The notes under the pieces were generated by a model. The model did no database searches. It had not been told where the DNA came from and saw nothing but the letters and a program-made list of their open reading frames with translations. Positions 23,762 through 31,971 of a stretch of DNA of 64,000 nucleotides are shown here, one piece after another. Position numbers and translations under genes: made by a program. Source of the stretch: Devosia sp. Root685 (lineage in GTDB: Bacteria; Pseudomonadota; Alphaproteobacteria; Rhizobiales; Devosiaceae); NCBI RefSeq assembly GCF_001427875.1, contig NZ_LMHK01000003.1, positions 62,001-126,000 on the forward strand, given 5' to 3'. Every line of letters begins with the position of its first letter. Positions within the stretch are counted from its first letter, which is position 1.

Positions 23762-24538
23762 GTGGCAGACCGAACATTCCTAGATGAACTGACCAACCTA
23801 AGCGTCAATGTGAACGGTCTCGTAGTGCCCGGTCGTTCAATCGAGCGAACGTTGGCAAGGCACGCCTTCAATCTCGTCGTGAACAATGACCATGATACCT
23901 ACAAGGTTTCGCTGGTTGGCTCCTCTACCGCTGTGAAATTCAACGGGCGGTACATCCTCCTCTGCACAAATCACCAGCTTGTTGGCGTCGATATGCAACA
24001 AGTTGCCATGTTGAAGGATGACGGGAGCGTTTTGGTTACCTCGGGGGGGTCGCGGTTTTACAGTCAAAGCTCCGACACTGACGCCTATGATCTGGTGGCT
24101 TTCGATTTCACAGAGCCGGTTGCTGCCCACCCGGACCTCAAGAAACGCTTCTTCAATCTGTTGGCAGCGCCACCCGACACTCTGAACACAAACATACTGG
24201 CAATGCTGCTTACTGGCTTCCCGACCAAAAAGCAGAAGTACGAACTCGAAGATAAAAACCACTTGGGTATCGCGCGCCTGAATGTGGCGTGCATTCCCGA
24301 TAGTCAGCCAGCCGACCTCGCGCTGCTTCGTGTGCGGCCGGATCGCGAACTCACGATCTCGCCAGACGGAATGAGTGGTGGGTCGGCATTCGTTATACAG
24401 TTGGTGAACTGGGAGCCCCATGCGTACTTCGCCGGGATCATTGTAAGGGGAGGAACCTCCGGCTTCTACGTATTGAAGGCGGGGTTCGTGATCGCATTTC
24501 TGAACAGTGTCTTTGAACAGCACCCCAGCGGGGGGTGA
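23762..24538 (+). CDS. Trypsin-like serine protease, cytoplasmic
   Basis: 258 residues from GTG 23762 (GGGGAA 10 bases upstream); an open frame reaches back to a TTG at 23636 but looks noncoding. The chymotrypsin-fold triad can be placed: His71 in LCTNHQL after a GSSTAVKF strand, Asp110 in AYDLVAF, and Ser205 in PDGMSGGSAF. No signal peptide or membrane segment, so it probably acts inside the cell. Cytoplasmic proteases of this type are often found in anti-phage loci, and this one sits beside a recombinase and upstream of restriction genes. A defence role is an inference. Its stop codon begins a direct repeat shared with 25346. Confidence 0.72.
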   Translation: MADRTFLDELTNLSVNVNGLVVPGRSIERTLARHAFNLVVNNDHDTYKVSLVGSSTAVKFNGRYILLCTNHQLVGVDMQQVAMLKDDGSVLVTSGGSRFYSQSSDTDAYDLVAFDFTEPVAAHPDLKKRFFNLLAAPPDTLNTNILAMLLTGFPTKKQKYELEDKNHLGIARLNVACIPDSQPADLALLRVRPDRELTISPDGMSGGSAFVIQLVNWEPHAYFAGIIVRGGTSGFYVLKAGFVIAFLNSVFEQHPSGG

Positions 24539-24579
24539 TCGCGAGCCGCACCTGTCGAGTTCGACCCCTCGGATTTTTC
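24536..24579 (+). repeat. Direct repeat copy 1, starting at the protease stop codon
   Basis: Begins TGATCGC with the protease stop and contains GTCGAGTTC-ACCCCTCG-ATTT. 35 of 44 positions match 25346-25389, with 21 of 23 in the core. Confidence 0.75.
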
Positions 24580-24690
24580 CGCAAAAAATTAGGGCAGGAC
24601 GTTAACTGCGCCATCGTTCACTCCGCTTACCGATATTCCAAGGCCAGCAAATGGTTGGTATGGATGGGGCCGCTGGCGAGGGGGCGTGTG

Positions 24691-25029
24691 ATGCGGCTAG
24701 TTGTGGCATTTGTCTTGGCGGCTTCCGGGGTAGCATCCGGGTACGCAGAGGAAGGCGAGAAGGGGACCATCGCGGGCGCCGGGTGGGTGTCATGCGGCGA
24801 GTATGCGCAGAAGTACCAAGCGGACCCACAGAACACCGAGGACTACTTCTACGCATGGGCGCAGGGGTACATGTCCGGCCTCAACCAAGCGTTATGGCAG
24901 AAGAAGAATTTGCGTGGCTGGCCCATTGCCCGCCAGAAGCAACACATCAGAGCCTATTGCGACAAGCGACCATTAGCCAACGTGGTCGCCGCAGTGCAGG
25001 ACGTTTTCGATAACCTGCCCGCCCGATAG
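24691..25029 (+). CDS. Small exported protein (Rap1a/Tai-like shape)
   Basis: 112 residues from ATG 24691. Residues 1-19 (MRLVVAFVLAASGVASGYA) form a signal peptide. The mature part holds two cysteines (VSCGEYAQKY and IRAYCDKRP) and the pattern YFYAWAQGYMSGLNQAL before CDKRPLANVVAAV. This resembles small periplasmic all-helical proteins of the Rap1a immunity/HdeA-like group seen in phages and islands. The open frame extends upstream, but the signal peptide sets the start. It lies between two copies of a direct repeat. Confidence 0.6.
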   Translation: MRLVVAFVLAASGVASGYAEEGEKGTIAGAGWVSCGEYAQKYQADPQNTEDYFYAWAQGYMSGLNQALWQKKNLRGWPIARQKQHIRAYCDKRPLANVVAAVQDVFDNLPAR

Positions 25030-25051
25030 GCCGTAGTGGAAAGAAATTGAC

Positions 25052-25348
25052 ATGAAAATTGACGCGCTGCGGAACACTTCGCGACAGCTATGGAGCAAGG
25101 CGCGGGCCTACATCACTAAGACGCCCGAGCGCAAATGGACAGCGGCGGGCATTGGGCTGGGGTTCGGCGTCGCGCTGATCTTTGTCCCACCCCTCGGCAT
25201 CGCGGCCTTTGGCGGGGCCATTGCGGGCTGGTGGATCGTGGTCGGCGTCGTGACTGTGATCGGTGCCTTTGCGGGGAACCGCGCGGGCATTGAGGTGGAG
25301 CGTCGTCAGGCTCAACGGAAGCAACAAAACAATGTCACCAGGGGATGA
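25052..25348 (+). CDS. Small two-helix membrane protein
   Basis: 98 residues. A basic N-terminus is followed by two hydrophobic segments with many glycines (AAGIGLGFGVALIFVPPLGIAAFG and AIAGWWIVVGVVTVIGAFAG) and a charged C-terminal tail (EVERRQAQRKQQ). No family recognised. AAGAAATTGAC precedes the ATG. It lies 22 bp after the exported protein, likely the same transcript. Its stop starts the second copy of the direct repeat. Confidence 0.6.
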   Translation: MKIDALRNTSRQLWSKARAYITKTPERKWTAAGIGLGFGVALIFVPPLGIAAFGGAIAGWWIVVGVVTVIGAFAGNRAGIEVERRQAQRKQQNNVTRG

Positions 25349-25389
25349 TCGCAAAGCGTAGCCGTCGAGTTCAACCCCTCGAATTTGTC
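25346..25389 (+). repeat. Direct repeat copy 2, starting at the membrane-protein stop codon
   Basis: Same repeat as 24536-24579, again beginning exactly at a TGA stop followed by TCGC. The two copies frame an 810-bp two-gene unit. Confidence 0.75.
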
Positions 25390-25406
25390 GAGAATTTTTC
25401 GCAAGC

Positions 25407-26234
25407 TCAGCGAGGAAAGTTGAACACCCGCCCCGAAGTAAGACCACTTTGGGGATCCCACCAGACCCGCTCTAGATGCCTCATAGCATCCAAATAAATT
25501 GCCTCTACCAGATCAGCGTATATTGGATTTAGCTGCTCCCCGCGCCGTTCCAGGTTCTTTTGCCTTCTCAACACGAAAATCTCGTCGATTTGAGAAAGTT
25601 CGGGAGACGCGTCATCCATCTTGAGGAACTCTGCGGCGACTATGTATCGGCAATAGGGAGTAGCCTTCTTAATCCGCTCAGCAGTGCCCGCGCATTCATC
25701 GAGCATGTTCCGCTCGAGATACCGTTTGCACTCGATCGCCACTGCAGGGACGATTATTTTCTCGGTTTTGCTCGGACCAGCTCCGTCAGCACCTATCGTC
25801 ATCTCGAGCGACGCGCCAAGTACGAAATCGTGATCTTTTGACCTGACGGTGTACTCAGGAGAGGACACGAGCGTTTTCACGCTTGAAGGGTTGAATATAA
25901 GCCCGATGAAGCTTGAGGCGGGCCTTCTAAGAAGGTCAACCCCCACATCGCCATCTATATTACAGAACAGATAACCAAAGAACTCTTCAATTATTGAAGG
26001 TTGCAGTCCCTCTTGTGCACTATTTGCGCGCCCATCGAAGATTGGCTCCACAGCATTTTTATAAACGTTCAGACAGTCAGTAAGTGCGGCAATTTCCGAA
26101 GTGTTTCGTCCTTTGATCGAAAGAGATTCTTGCTTCCAGATGTTATACAGGCGCAAGGCATCGTTGAGTTGCGGATCAACTGCTGCCTTCCGAGCCAGAC
26201 GCGCACCATGTGTGTAGGCTTGTGGCTCAGACAT
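25407..26234 (-). CDS. Bpu10I-like restriction endonuclease subunit (second subunit)
   Basis: 275 residues. The PD-(D/E)XK core can be seen: Asp136 in SKDHDFVLG, then Glu168 and Lys170 in PAVAIECKRYLE. A conserved ERIKKATPYCRYIVAAE helix and QIDEIFVLRRQK follow. The same layout occurs in the gene just upstream, so the two are paralogous subunits of one heterodimer. Bpu10I and BbvCI, both with two different subunits cutting an asymmetric 7-bp site, are the known precedents. ATG 26234 overlaps the upstream subunit gene by 8 bp. Last gene of the restriction-modification operon. Confidence 0.78.
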   Translation of the reverse strand: MSEPQAYTHGARLARKAAVDPQLNDALRLYNIWKQESLSIKGRNTSEIAALTDCLNVYKNAVEPIFDGRANSAQEGLQPSIIEEFFGYLFCNIDGDVGVDLLRRPASSFIGLIFNPSSVKTLVSSPEYTVRSKDHDFVLGASLEMTIGADGAGPSKTEKIIVPAVAIECKRYLERNMLDECAGTAERIKKATPYCRYIVAAEFLKMDDASPELSQIDEIFVLRRQKNLERRGEQLNPIYADLVEAIYLDAMRHLERVWWDPQSGLTSGRVFNFPR

Positions 26235-27042
26235 TGATCAACTTCCCGCCCTTTAGGCGATCATAGACGTGCCCCCCAGAAACATCAGCCCGCAACATGC
26301 AATGAGCTACGTCTTCGGCAAACTCTTCAAACACGTCGGAGCAGTATGGCGCTTTAGTGCGACGCGACACCGACCTCATCTGTTTCCTTAGAACAAATAT
26401 CTCATCGATCGATCCAGAATAATTTTTACTGAGTGAGAAATCGAGAGTCTCTGTGACAAGATAATATTTTGCAGCCGGAAATGTTCTTTTTAGCCGATCA
26501 GCTGAAAAGTCCAACCCATTAAGTTTATTGATGTCTATGTTTGTTTTTGCTTCAATAGCTATCAAGGGAACAACAAACGTACGGGATAATTTCTCGTCGA
26601 CTATCGTGTCTGTGCGAAGGCCTATGCACAAATCCTGATTCTTCTTACGAACGGTCCAGCCACCCTCCCTGTAGCTATTCAGAGTGATGTCGACGATTGA
26701 ATCCTTTCGCGAGAAAAGCGGTAGAACGTCCAGCCCTTCCAGTCGCGCGAGCACCACTCGAAACAGGAACTCAGGAAGTAACGACGAGGCAAAATCGCCC
26801 CGCCAGTTAAAAAATTTGTCGGACTTCTCGATAGCTTTGATCGTGTCAGTGTAAGCATTGAGAGCCGCGACCGGGGCTTCCAGCCAACCTGTCTCCGGTT
26901 TGGCCCAAGACAGCGCACTTAATAGTTGCTCGTACTGCTGATTTACGTGGTCTACAACGGCGTGCTGGGCGTCTGTTGAAGCACGTCGCCGCTTATGGGC
27001 GATATTGCTCGCATGGCCAAGAAATTTCGGATCAATGGTCAT
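26227..27042 (-). CDS. Bpu10I-like restriction endonuclease subunit (first subunit)
   Basis: 271 residues. The catalytic residues are Asp137 in KKNQDLCIGLR and Glu164/Lys166 in PLIAIEAKTNID. Then come LDFSADRLKRTFPAAKYYLVTETLDF and SIDEIFVLRKQMRS, closely matching the pattern of Bpu10I-family enzymes. Each subunit would supply one active site and cut one strand. It overlaps the upstream methyltransferase by 4 bp (ATGA) and the second subunit by 8 bp, so dosage is coupled. It is visibly AT-richer than the backbone. Confidence 0.8.
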   Translation of the reverse strand: MTIDPKFLGHASNIAHKRRRASTDAQHAVVDHVNQQYEQLLSALSWAKPETGWLEAPVAALNAYTDTIKAIEKSDKFFNWRGDFASSLLPEFLFRVVLARLEGLDVLPLFSRKDSIVDITLNSYREGGWTVRKKNQDLCIGLRTDTIVDEKLSRTFVVPLIAIEAKTNIDINKLNGLDFSADRLKRTFPAAKYYLVTETLDFSLSKNYSGSIDEIFVLRKQMRSVSRRTKAPYCSDVFEEFAEDVAHCMLRADVSGGHVYDRLKGGKLINV

Positions 27043-28184
27043 GCGGCGCAGTCGCTTGCACTGCTAGGGTGTTTAAGAGCTTCGTTAATGGCTCTACCCA
27101 AACACTCCGCCAACTTTGGGGGAACAGAGTTACCAATCTGGTTGTACTGACTTAGGCCAGCCTCATGCTCTCGTCCATATTTCTTCAAGAAATTACGACT
27201 CATTAAAGTCCGCTTTCCCTTGAATTTAAAGCTGTCCGGGAATGACATCAGCCGTGCTGCTTCGCGAGCCGTTAGATTGCGGTCCATGATTGGGTGAATG
27301 TAACTAGACTGAAAATTGGCTGTTATGCAGAGACTTGGCTCCTCGCCAATCAAGCGCTGATTATTCGATTTATATACTGTGACCTTTTCAGCGCTCAGTC
27401 TGTAACTGGACCCTCCGGGGGCGATGCCCCTAAATCGCTCGATGAGCCTTGGCGTATGTTTCATTGCCACGTGGTTGGTAACCGCGGAGCTGCCGACGCG
27501 CATCGAAACCTGATAATCAGTGGTAGGTAGTCGATCATAATCGACCTGATCGTCCTTACCTTCTCCAGCCGCAATCTGCGGCAGATCACCGATTGCCTCT
27601 AGCGTTGACACCCGTGCATGGGCAAGCCCGGCAATGTGTTCAAAAGGATCCATCTGTAAAGCAGAAGCGGTTGCAATCAGGAACAACCTGCTTCTAAGGG
27701 ACGGTACGCCAAAATCGGCAGCTTGCAAAATCTTATACTGAACGTAGTAGCCCAAATCCTCAAGCCGAGCGATAGTGTGTGGGAGTGCTTTTACACCCGG
27801 ACGTATATGAGCAGTGCGGAACCCCGCCACGTTTTCAAGTAGCACCGCTCTTGGCCTGACTAGCTCCACCACATCAATAAAGGCGTCCACCAAACTGTTG
27901 GTGCCTGGAATCTCGCCAAACTGTCGGCGTCCGGCAACAGAATAGCCTTGGCACGGCGGTCCGCCAGCTACGAGATCTATCTGGCCCCGATGGCCTTTCC
28001 AAAAGCTCGGGTCAATTTCCGCGACATCTCCTTGTTTCAGGTCCACATCAGGAAAATTGGCGGAATAAGTAGCGGCGGCCCATTGGTCCAGTTCGCTCGC
28101 AACAACGGTCTGGAAACCGGCACGCCCTAATCCAAGCGATAGACCGCCACAGCCAGCAAACAAATCTATAGATCTAAGCTGCAC
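27039..28184 (-). CDS. DNA (cytosine-5) methyltransferase, second of pair
   Basis: 381 residues with all main C5-methyltransferase motifs: I (IDLFAGCGGLSLGL), IV with catalytic Cys78 (GGPPCQGYS), VI (LLENV), VIII (FGVPSLRSRLFLIA) and X (YNQIGNSVPPKLAECLGRAI). The target-recognition region lies between about residues 190 and 310. GTG start at 28184 overlaps the first methyltransferase by 11 bp. In two-methylase systems for asymmetric sites each enzyme protects one strand. Confidence 0.93.
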   Translation of the reverse strand: MQLRSIDLFAGCGGLSLGLGRAGFQTVVASELDQWAAATYSANFPDVDLKQGDVAEIDPSFWKGHRGQIDLVAGGPPCQGYSVAGRRQFGEIPGTNSLVDAFIDVVELVRPRAVLLENVAGFRTAHIRPGVKALPHTIARLEDLGYYVQYKILQAADFGVPSLRSRLFLIATASALQMDPFEHIAGLAHARVSTLEAIGDLPQIAAGEGKDDQVDYDRLPTTDYQVSMRVGSSAVTNHVAMKHTPRLIERFRGIAPGGSSYRLSAEKVTVYKSNNQRLIGEEPSLCITANFQSSYIHPIMDRNLTAREAARLMSFPDSFKFKGKRTLMSRNFLKKYGREHEAGLSQYNQIGNSVPPKLAECLGRAINEALKHPSSASDCAA

Positions 28185-29340
28185 TGCTAATCTCGACGGT
28201 AGAAATCAACGCTTGCGAAATGCTCTCTCCCAACGCTGCGGCTAACAAGGGCGGCACCGCGTTCCCTATCTGCATTCGCTGATCCAGATAAACATCATCA
28301 AAAAGACCCTTCTTGATGGACAGTCGCTTTGAAAGGACCGCTCTTTTTCCTCGGACTTCAAAAGAGTCTGGGAAAGATTGGATCCGCATCAATTCCCGCA
28401 CCGTAAAATTCCGATGATAGTACGGATGGATAAAGTTGCTGTGTGAGGAAGCTACGATCGTGCTGCAAGGACGGTCTGGATGTTGACGCCTACTGTTTTG
28501 CGAGAACGCCGAGCCAAGCCCCTCGCCACCGCGCCGAACGGGTTGCAGATGGAGTGGCACAGTCGCTTCGCTCTGCCCGTACCCAATCTCACGGAATCGC
28601 TCAATGATTCTCGACGTGTGGCGCATGGGCTCATGCGCTGTAGGCCTTGAATCGAGCGAGTTGTCCCTCATTCGTCGCTGATAGTCGCTACTTGCTGACG
28701 TGAGATATTGGCCGCCCATTTCTGAAAGATCGGAGATGGCCTCCCAAAGAGTGGGAGCGCGTACTGGCATAGGCTTCGGCCATTCAAACTTCCGTAGCCG
28801 CGTGGAAGAGCTGGCTCCCACAATGAACAGCCGTTGCCTACTTTGTGGTACCCCAAAGTCTGACGCTTGCAGAATACGCCAATCAGCGACGTAACTAATG
28901 TCCGATATGGCATCCTGCATAACATCGATGACATAGCGGCCTTCCGCTGTTTTCGCTGAGAGAAGACCAACTACATTTTCAATCAGAAAGAATTTTGGGC
29001 GGATAATGTCTACCCACCTGAGGAATTGAAGGAAGAGAGAGTTTCTCGGATCTTTGGGGTCTCTATTAACGATGTTGCTGTGCGAAAACCCCTGACAAGG
29101 AGGCCCACCGGCGATGAGGTCTGAAGCACCAGCGCACAATGCCTTGATTTGTTCTTCGCTAATGTGCTCGATGTCATCGCAAATAACTGATGCATCAGGG
29201 AAATTTGCGGAGAAAGTTTCAGCGGCCCACTTGTCTTGCTCAACTGCCACTTGGGTCGTGAAACCTGATTGACTGAGTCCCAAGGATAGGCCCCCGGCAC
29301 CAGCAAATAGGTCAACGCTTCTTAATTTTGGCCGCTGCAA
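28174..29340 (-). CDS. DNA (cytosine-5) methyltransferase, first of pair
   Basis: 388 residues. Motif I (VDLFAGAGGLSLGLSQSGF), motif IV with Cys82 (GGPPCQGFSHSN), motif VI (LIENVVGLL), motif VIII (FGVPQSRQRLFIVG) and motif X (MQIGNAVPPLLAAALGESI) are complete. It leads the four-gene operon, so methylation is made before the nuclease. The start is a TTG at 29340; an in-frame stop lies seven codons upstream with no ATG or GTG between, and no clear ribosome site is seen, which hints at weak or leaderless translation. Confidence 0.93.
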   Translation of the reverse strand: MQRPKLRSVDLFAGAGGLSLGLSQSGFTTQVAVEQDKWAAETFSANFPDASVICDDIEHISEEQIKALCAGASDLIAGGPPCQGFSHSNIVNRDPKDPRNSLFLQFLRWVDIIRPKFFLIENVVGLLSAKTAEGRYVIDVMQDAISDISYVADWRILQASDFGVPQSRQRLFIVGASSSTRLRKFEWPKPMPVRAPTLWEAISDLSEMGGQYLTSASSDYQRRMRDNSLDSRPTAHEPMRHTSRIIERFREIGYGQSEATVPLHLQPVRRGGEGLGSAFSQNSRRQHPDRPCSTIVASSHSNFIHPYYHRNFTVRELMRIQSFPDSFEVRGKRAVLSKRLSIKKGLFDDVYLDQRMQIGNAVPPLLAAALGESISQALISTVEISSAA

Positions 29341-29742
29341 GGTGTGCCCCTATCGATGTCTCTGGTGCGAGGGCAGGCTATCCGATTTGTCCAACCGTGA
29401 GAATCCACGGTCTGAATTTAAATCGTTAAGCGACGACACCGGGGGGAGTTTCTCTTGGAAGCCTCATCACCGTTAGAACTCAAAGTCGCTGCTTGAGCGG
29501 CTAGGATTGGCTCAATAAACTAATTTGACGAGTCCGTTAGACGGCTGGCGCTGGACGTCCACCTTAGATTCTCCGGCTCGTGTCTCGGGAGTCGCATTCG
29601 GCAATGTCATCGGCTGCTGCGGCTTCACGCTTGCCGTGGCATTGTCTTTAGCAAGTAGCTGCAAAATGAGGGCGGCAGGGAGCTAGACGATTGAACAGGT
29701 GCACCATATCAATGTGTCCGCAATATAGTCGAGGAGGGACTA
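29341..29742. other. Divergent promoter region between methyltransferase and OLD-like gene
   Basis: 402 bp without a convincing gene; no small controller (C-protein) gene is seen. An inverted repeat ACCGTG-AGAATC-CACGGT lies at 29394-29411, 54 bp upstream of the methyltransferase start, and may be an operator. The OLD-like gene has GGAGGGA directly before its GTG. Confidence 0.5.
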
Positions 29743-31614
29743 GTGCGCTCAAAATTAACTAGCATTTCCGTTAGGAACATAGGTTGTATTGGCTCCGAGG
29801 GAATCACTGTTAAACTTAATGACGTGTTGTGCCTCGTGGGTGCAAACAATTCAGGCAAGACAACGATCTTACGGGCCTACGAGCTGGCCTTTGACCCCGG
29901 AAGCTTCAGCTATTCTTTAGACAGATGTAACTGGGCACCCCAAGAGGACGCATCGGAAGTCGTTTTGGATGTCCATATTCCGGATGGAATGGGGAATGTG
30001 GACGAAAAATGGAAAAAGACCGCTGGGAGCCTCCGACTAGTTCGTAGTCGATGGCTATGGCCAGCTTTAGGGGGCAAAACTGAGAGACAAACCTGGGACC
30101 CGTCCGAGAATGCATGGGCTGAAGACGGCAAGGCGGGAGGGGCTGACAACGTTTTCAAGTCTCGCCTTCCCAGGCCGATGCGCATTAAATCACTCGACGA
30201 CGCGATCACCACTGAAGATATTCTCTTAACGCTAGCGCTGGGTCCTTTTGTAAAAGAACTGAAAGCTCAAGAGATCGATACACAATCACAGCTTCACAAG
30301 GATAAAGCTACGTTAGCGAAGACTGTCAACCAGCTGATTGTTCCCCATCAAGAGCGCCTCAACAGCATCTCTGATAAAGTAAAAACGGGTTTTCAAGGCG
30401 TTTTCCCCGGCCTTGGAGTGAAACTCCATGTCGAAATGCCCTCACCGGAGCTGAAGCTGGAGGCGCTTCTCAAACAAGGTTCGGGGTTGCGGATTGAAGA
30501 ACCCGCCGGTCCGTCTAAGGTCAGCCAGCAGGGCACAGGCGCCAGACGAGCCCTATTCTGGGCGATGCTTCAAGTTCACAACGAAATGAGCCGAGAGACA
30601 GAGCGGCGAGAGTCACTCCTTAAGGAGTTGCTGAAAAGAAAAGAAAAGGATCCGGACAAGGTTCTCCTACTACAACAGCAAATCGCTGCACTGAAGGAGG
30701 GCGGACCAATCCCTGAAGACGCATCCGACCCCGCGTTACCTGGCTACATCCTTCTAATTGACGAACCTGAAAATGCCTTACACCCAATGGCGGCGAGGGC
30801 GGCACAAGCACATTTGTACGCGCTAGCGAAACATGAAGATTGGCAAGTTCTGCTTACAACCCACTCGCCCTATTTCATTAACCCTTTGGCAGATCACACT
30901 ACTATCGCCAGATTGGAGCGATCTGAAGACGGAAAGTCATTTTCGCCACGGCTCTACGTGTCTGACGAAGTGACCTTCTCGCAGGAGGAGAGGGCAAACC
31001 TTCAAGCGCTCCAACTTACAGACATAGGTTTCTCGGAGGTATTCTTTGGTAGCTATCCCATACTCGTCGAGGGCGACACGGAACACGCGGCATTTATATC
31101 TGCGATCGTGAAGTCTCAACATGATCTTGCCAGTAAGATCAGCATAATACGGGCTCGTGGCAAAGCCATCTTGGTTCCGCTCATCAAAGTGCTGCGCCAC
31201 TTCAAAACAAGTTTCGGAATTGTGCACGATGTAGATTGGCCCTACCGAAGTGACGGATCAGCAAACGGCATGTGGACAATAAATTCCAAGATTCGCGACG
31301 AGGTGATTGAGTGTCGTAAATCAGGGCTGACCGTACGGCACAGGTGGAGTGTCCCCGATTTTGAACGTTTCCTAGGTGAGGAGGAGTTGGGTAAGGACAA
31401 ACCGTATGCTGCATTTGCACGTGTGAGCGGCGACGCGGCTCTAAAAGATCAGGTTCGCACCCTTATCCGAGACCTTTTCGACGGCGATGGCTTTGATCCC
31501 CCCCATCATGACGAAAAGGCGGATTTTCTAGCTCAAGTACAGTCAAATCTATCAGAATGGATCGATAAGCGGGGGGGAGAACCGGGCATTCGTTTCACAG
31601 GAAGCTCATCCTAG
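29743..31614 (+). CDS. OLD-family ATP-dependent nuclease (AAA ATPase plus TOPRIM)
   Basis: 623 residues. ABC-type ATPase: Walker A GANNSGKT at 33-40, a Q/S-rich signature region near 255-275 (SKVSQQGTGARRALFWAM), and Walker B with His switch near 335-390 (YILLIDEPENALHP, LTTHSPYFINP). The C-terminal third is a TOPRIM domain with the acidic motif LVEGDTEH near 441 and HDVDWP near 495. This is the layout of class 1 OLD nucleases (P2 OLD protein). No UvrD-like gajB gene follows, so it is not a standard Gabija pair. It is divergent from the restriction-modification operon, next to the right end of the element. Confidence 0.85.
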   Translation: MRSKLTSISVRNIGCIGSEGITVKLNDVLCLVGANNSGKTTILRAYELAFDPGSFSYSLDRCNWAPQEDASEVVLDVHIPDGMGNVDEKWKKTAGSLRLVRSRWLWPALGGKTERQTWDPSENAWAEDGKAGGADNVFKSRLPRPMRIKSLDDAITTEDILLTLALGPFVKELKAQEIDTQSQLHKDKATLAKTVNQLIVPHQERLNSISDKVKTGFQGVFPGLGVKLHVEMPSPELKLEALLKQGSGLRIEEPAGPSKVSQQGTGARRALFWAMLQVHNEMSRETERRESLLKELLKRKEKDPDKVLLLQQQIAALKEGGPIPEDASDPALPGYILLIDEPENALHPMAARAAQAHLYALAKHEDWQVLLTTHSPYFINPLADHTTIARLERSEDGKSFSPRLYVSDEVTFSQEERANLQALQLTDIGFSEVFFGSYPILVEGDTEHAAFISAIVKSQHDLASKISIIRARGKAILVPLIKVLRHFKTSFGIVHDVDWPYRSDGSANGMWTINSKIRDEVIECRKSGLTVRHRWSVPDFERFLGEEELGKDKPYAAFARVSGDAALKDQVRTLIRDLFDGDGFDPPHHDEKADFLAQVQSNLSEWIDKRGGEPGIRFTGSSS

Positions 31615-31971
31615 CGCACCATTATGTATTGCGCTTCTTATCATCCGGGTCCTTCTGCGGGAGCGAGTGTCTACCTGAAGACAATTTATTTCAAAAGGAT
31701 GCAGACACGTTGGCCACCGGGCTCCTGAGCTTTTGAGGGAAAAGGGTGGTACGCCTCTGGCGCGGTTGCTGACCGCTACGGTGAGCCCACCGCCGATTTA
31801 GGAAGGCTCTGCACGCAGCTCGAGTTCTTGGACTTTCGCTAAATAGATGGCGAGCATGATGTAGCGGCGGCCGTACTAGGGGTTCACATTGGTACAAAAT
31901 CGCGGTACACCACCGGTGCAGCAGCGCCTATAAGTCATTGAAAAAACTAGCGATCGCTACAAAGGTCGCCA
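31615..31971. other. Right end of the element, noncoding
   Basis: 357 bp with no gene seen. It holds the right arm-type site (31889-31906) and a small AGCGATCGCT palindrome near 31950, close to attR. The layout mirrors the left end. Confidence 0.5.
31889..31906 (+). promoter_or_regulatory. Putative integrase arm-type site, right end
   Basis: TTGGTACAAAATCGCGGT, 66 bp inside attR; partner of 14058-14075 in the same orientation. Confidence 0.5.

Noticed and set aside
29743-31614. Gabija system (GajA)
   Set aside because: The protein has the ATPase and TOPRIM layout, but no UvrD-like GajB gene follows; the element ends 360 bp later. Called a single-gene OLD-type nuclease.
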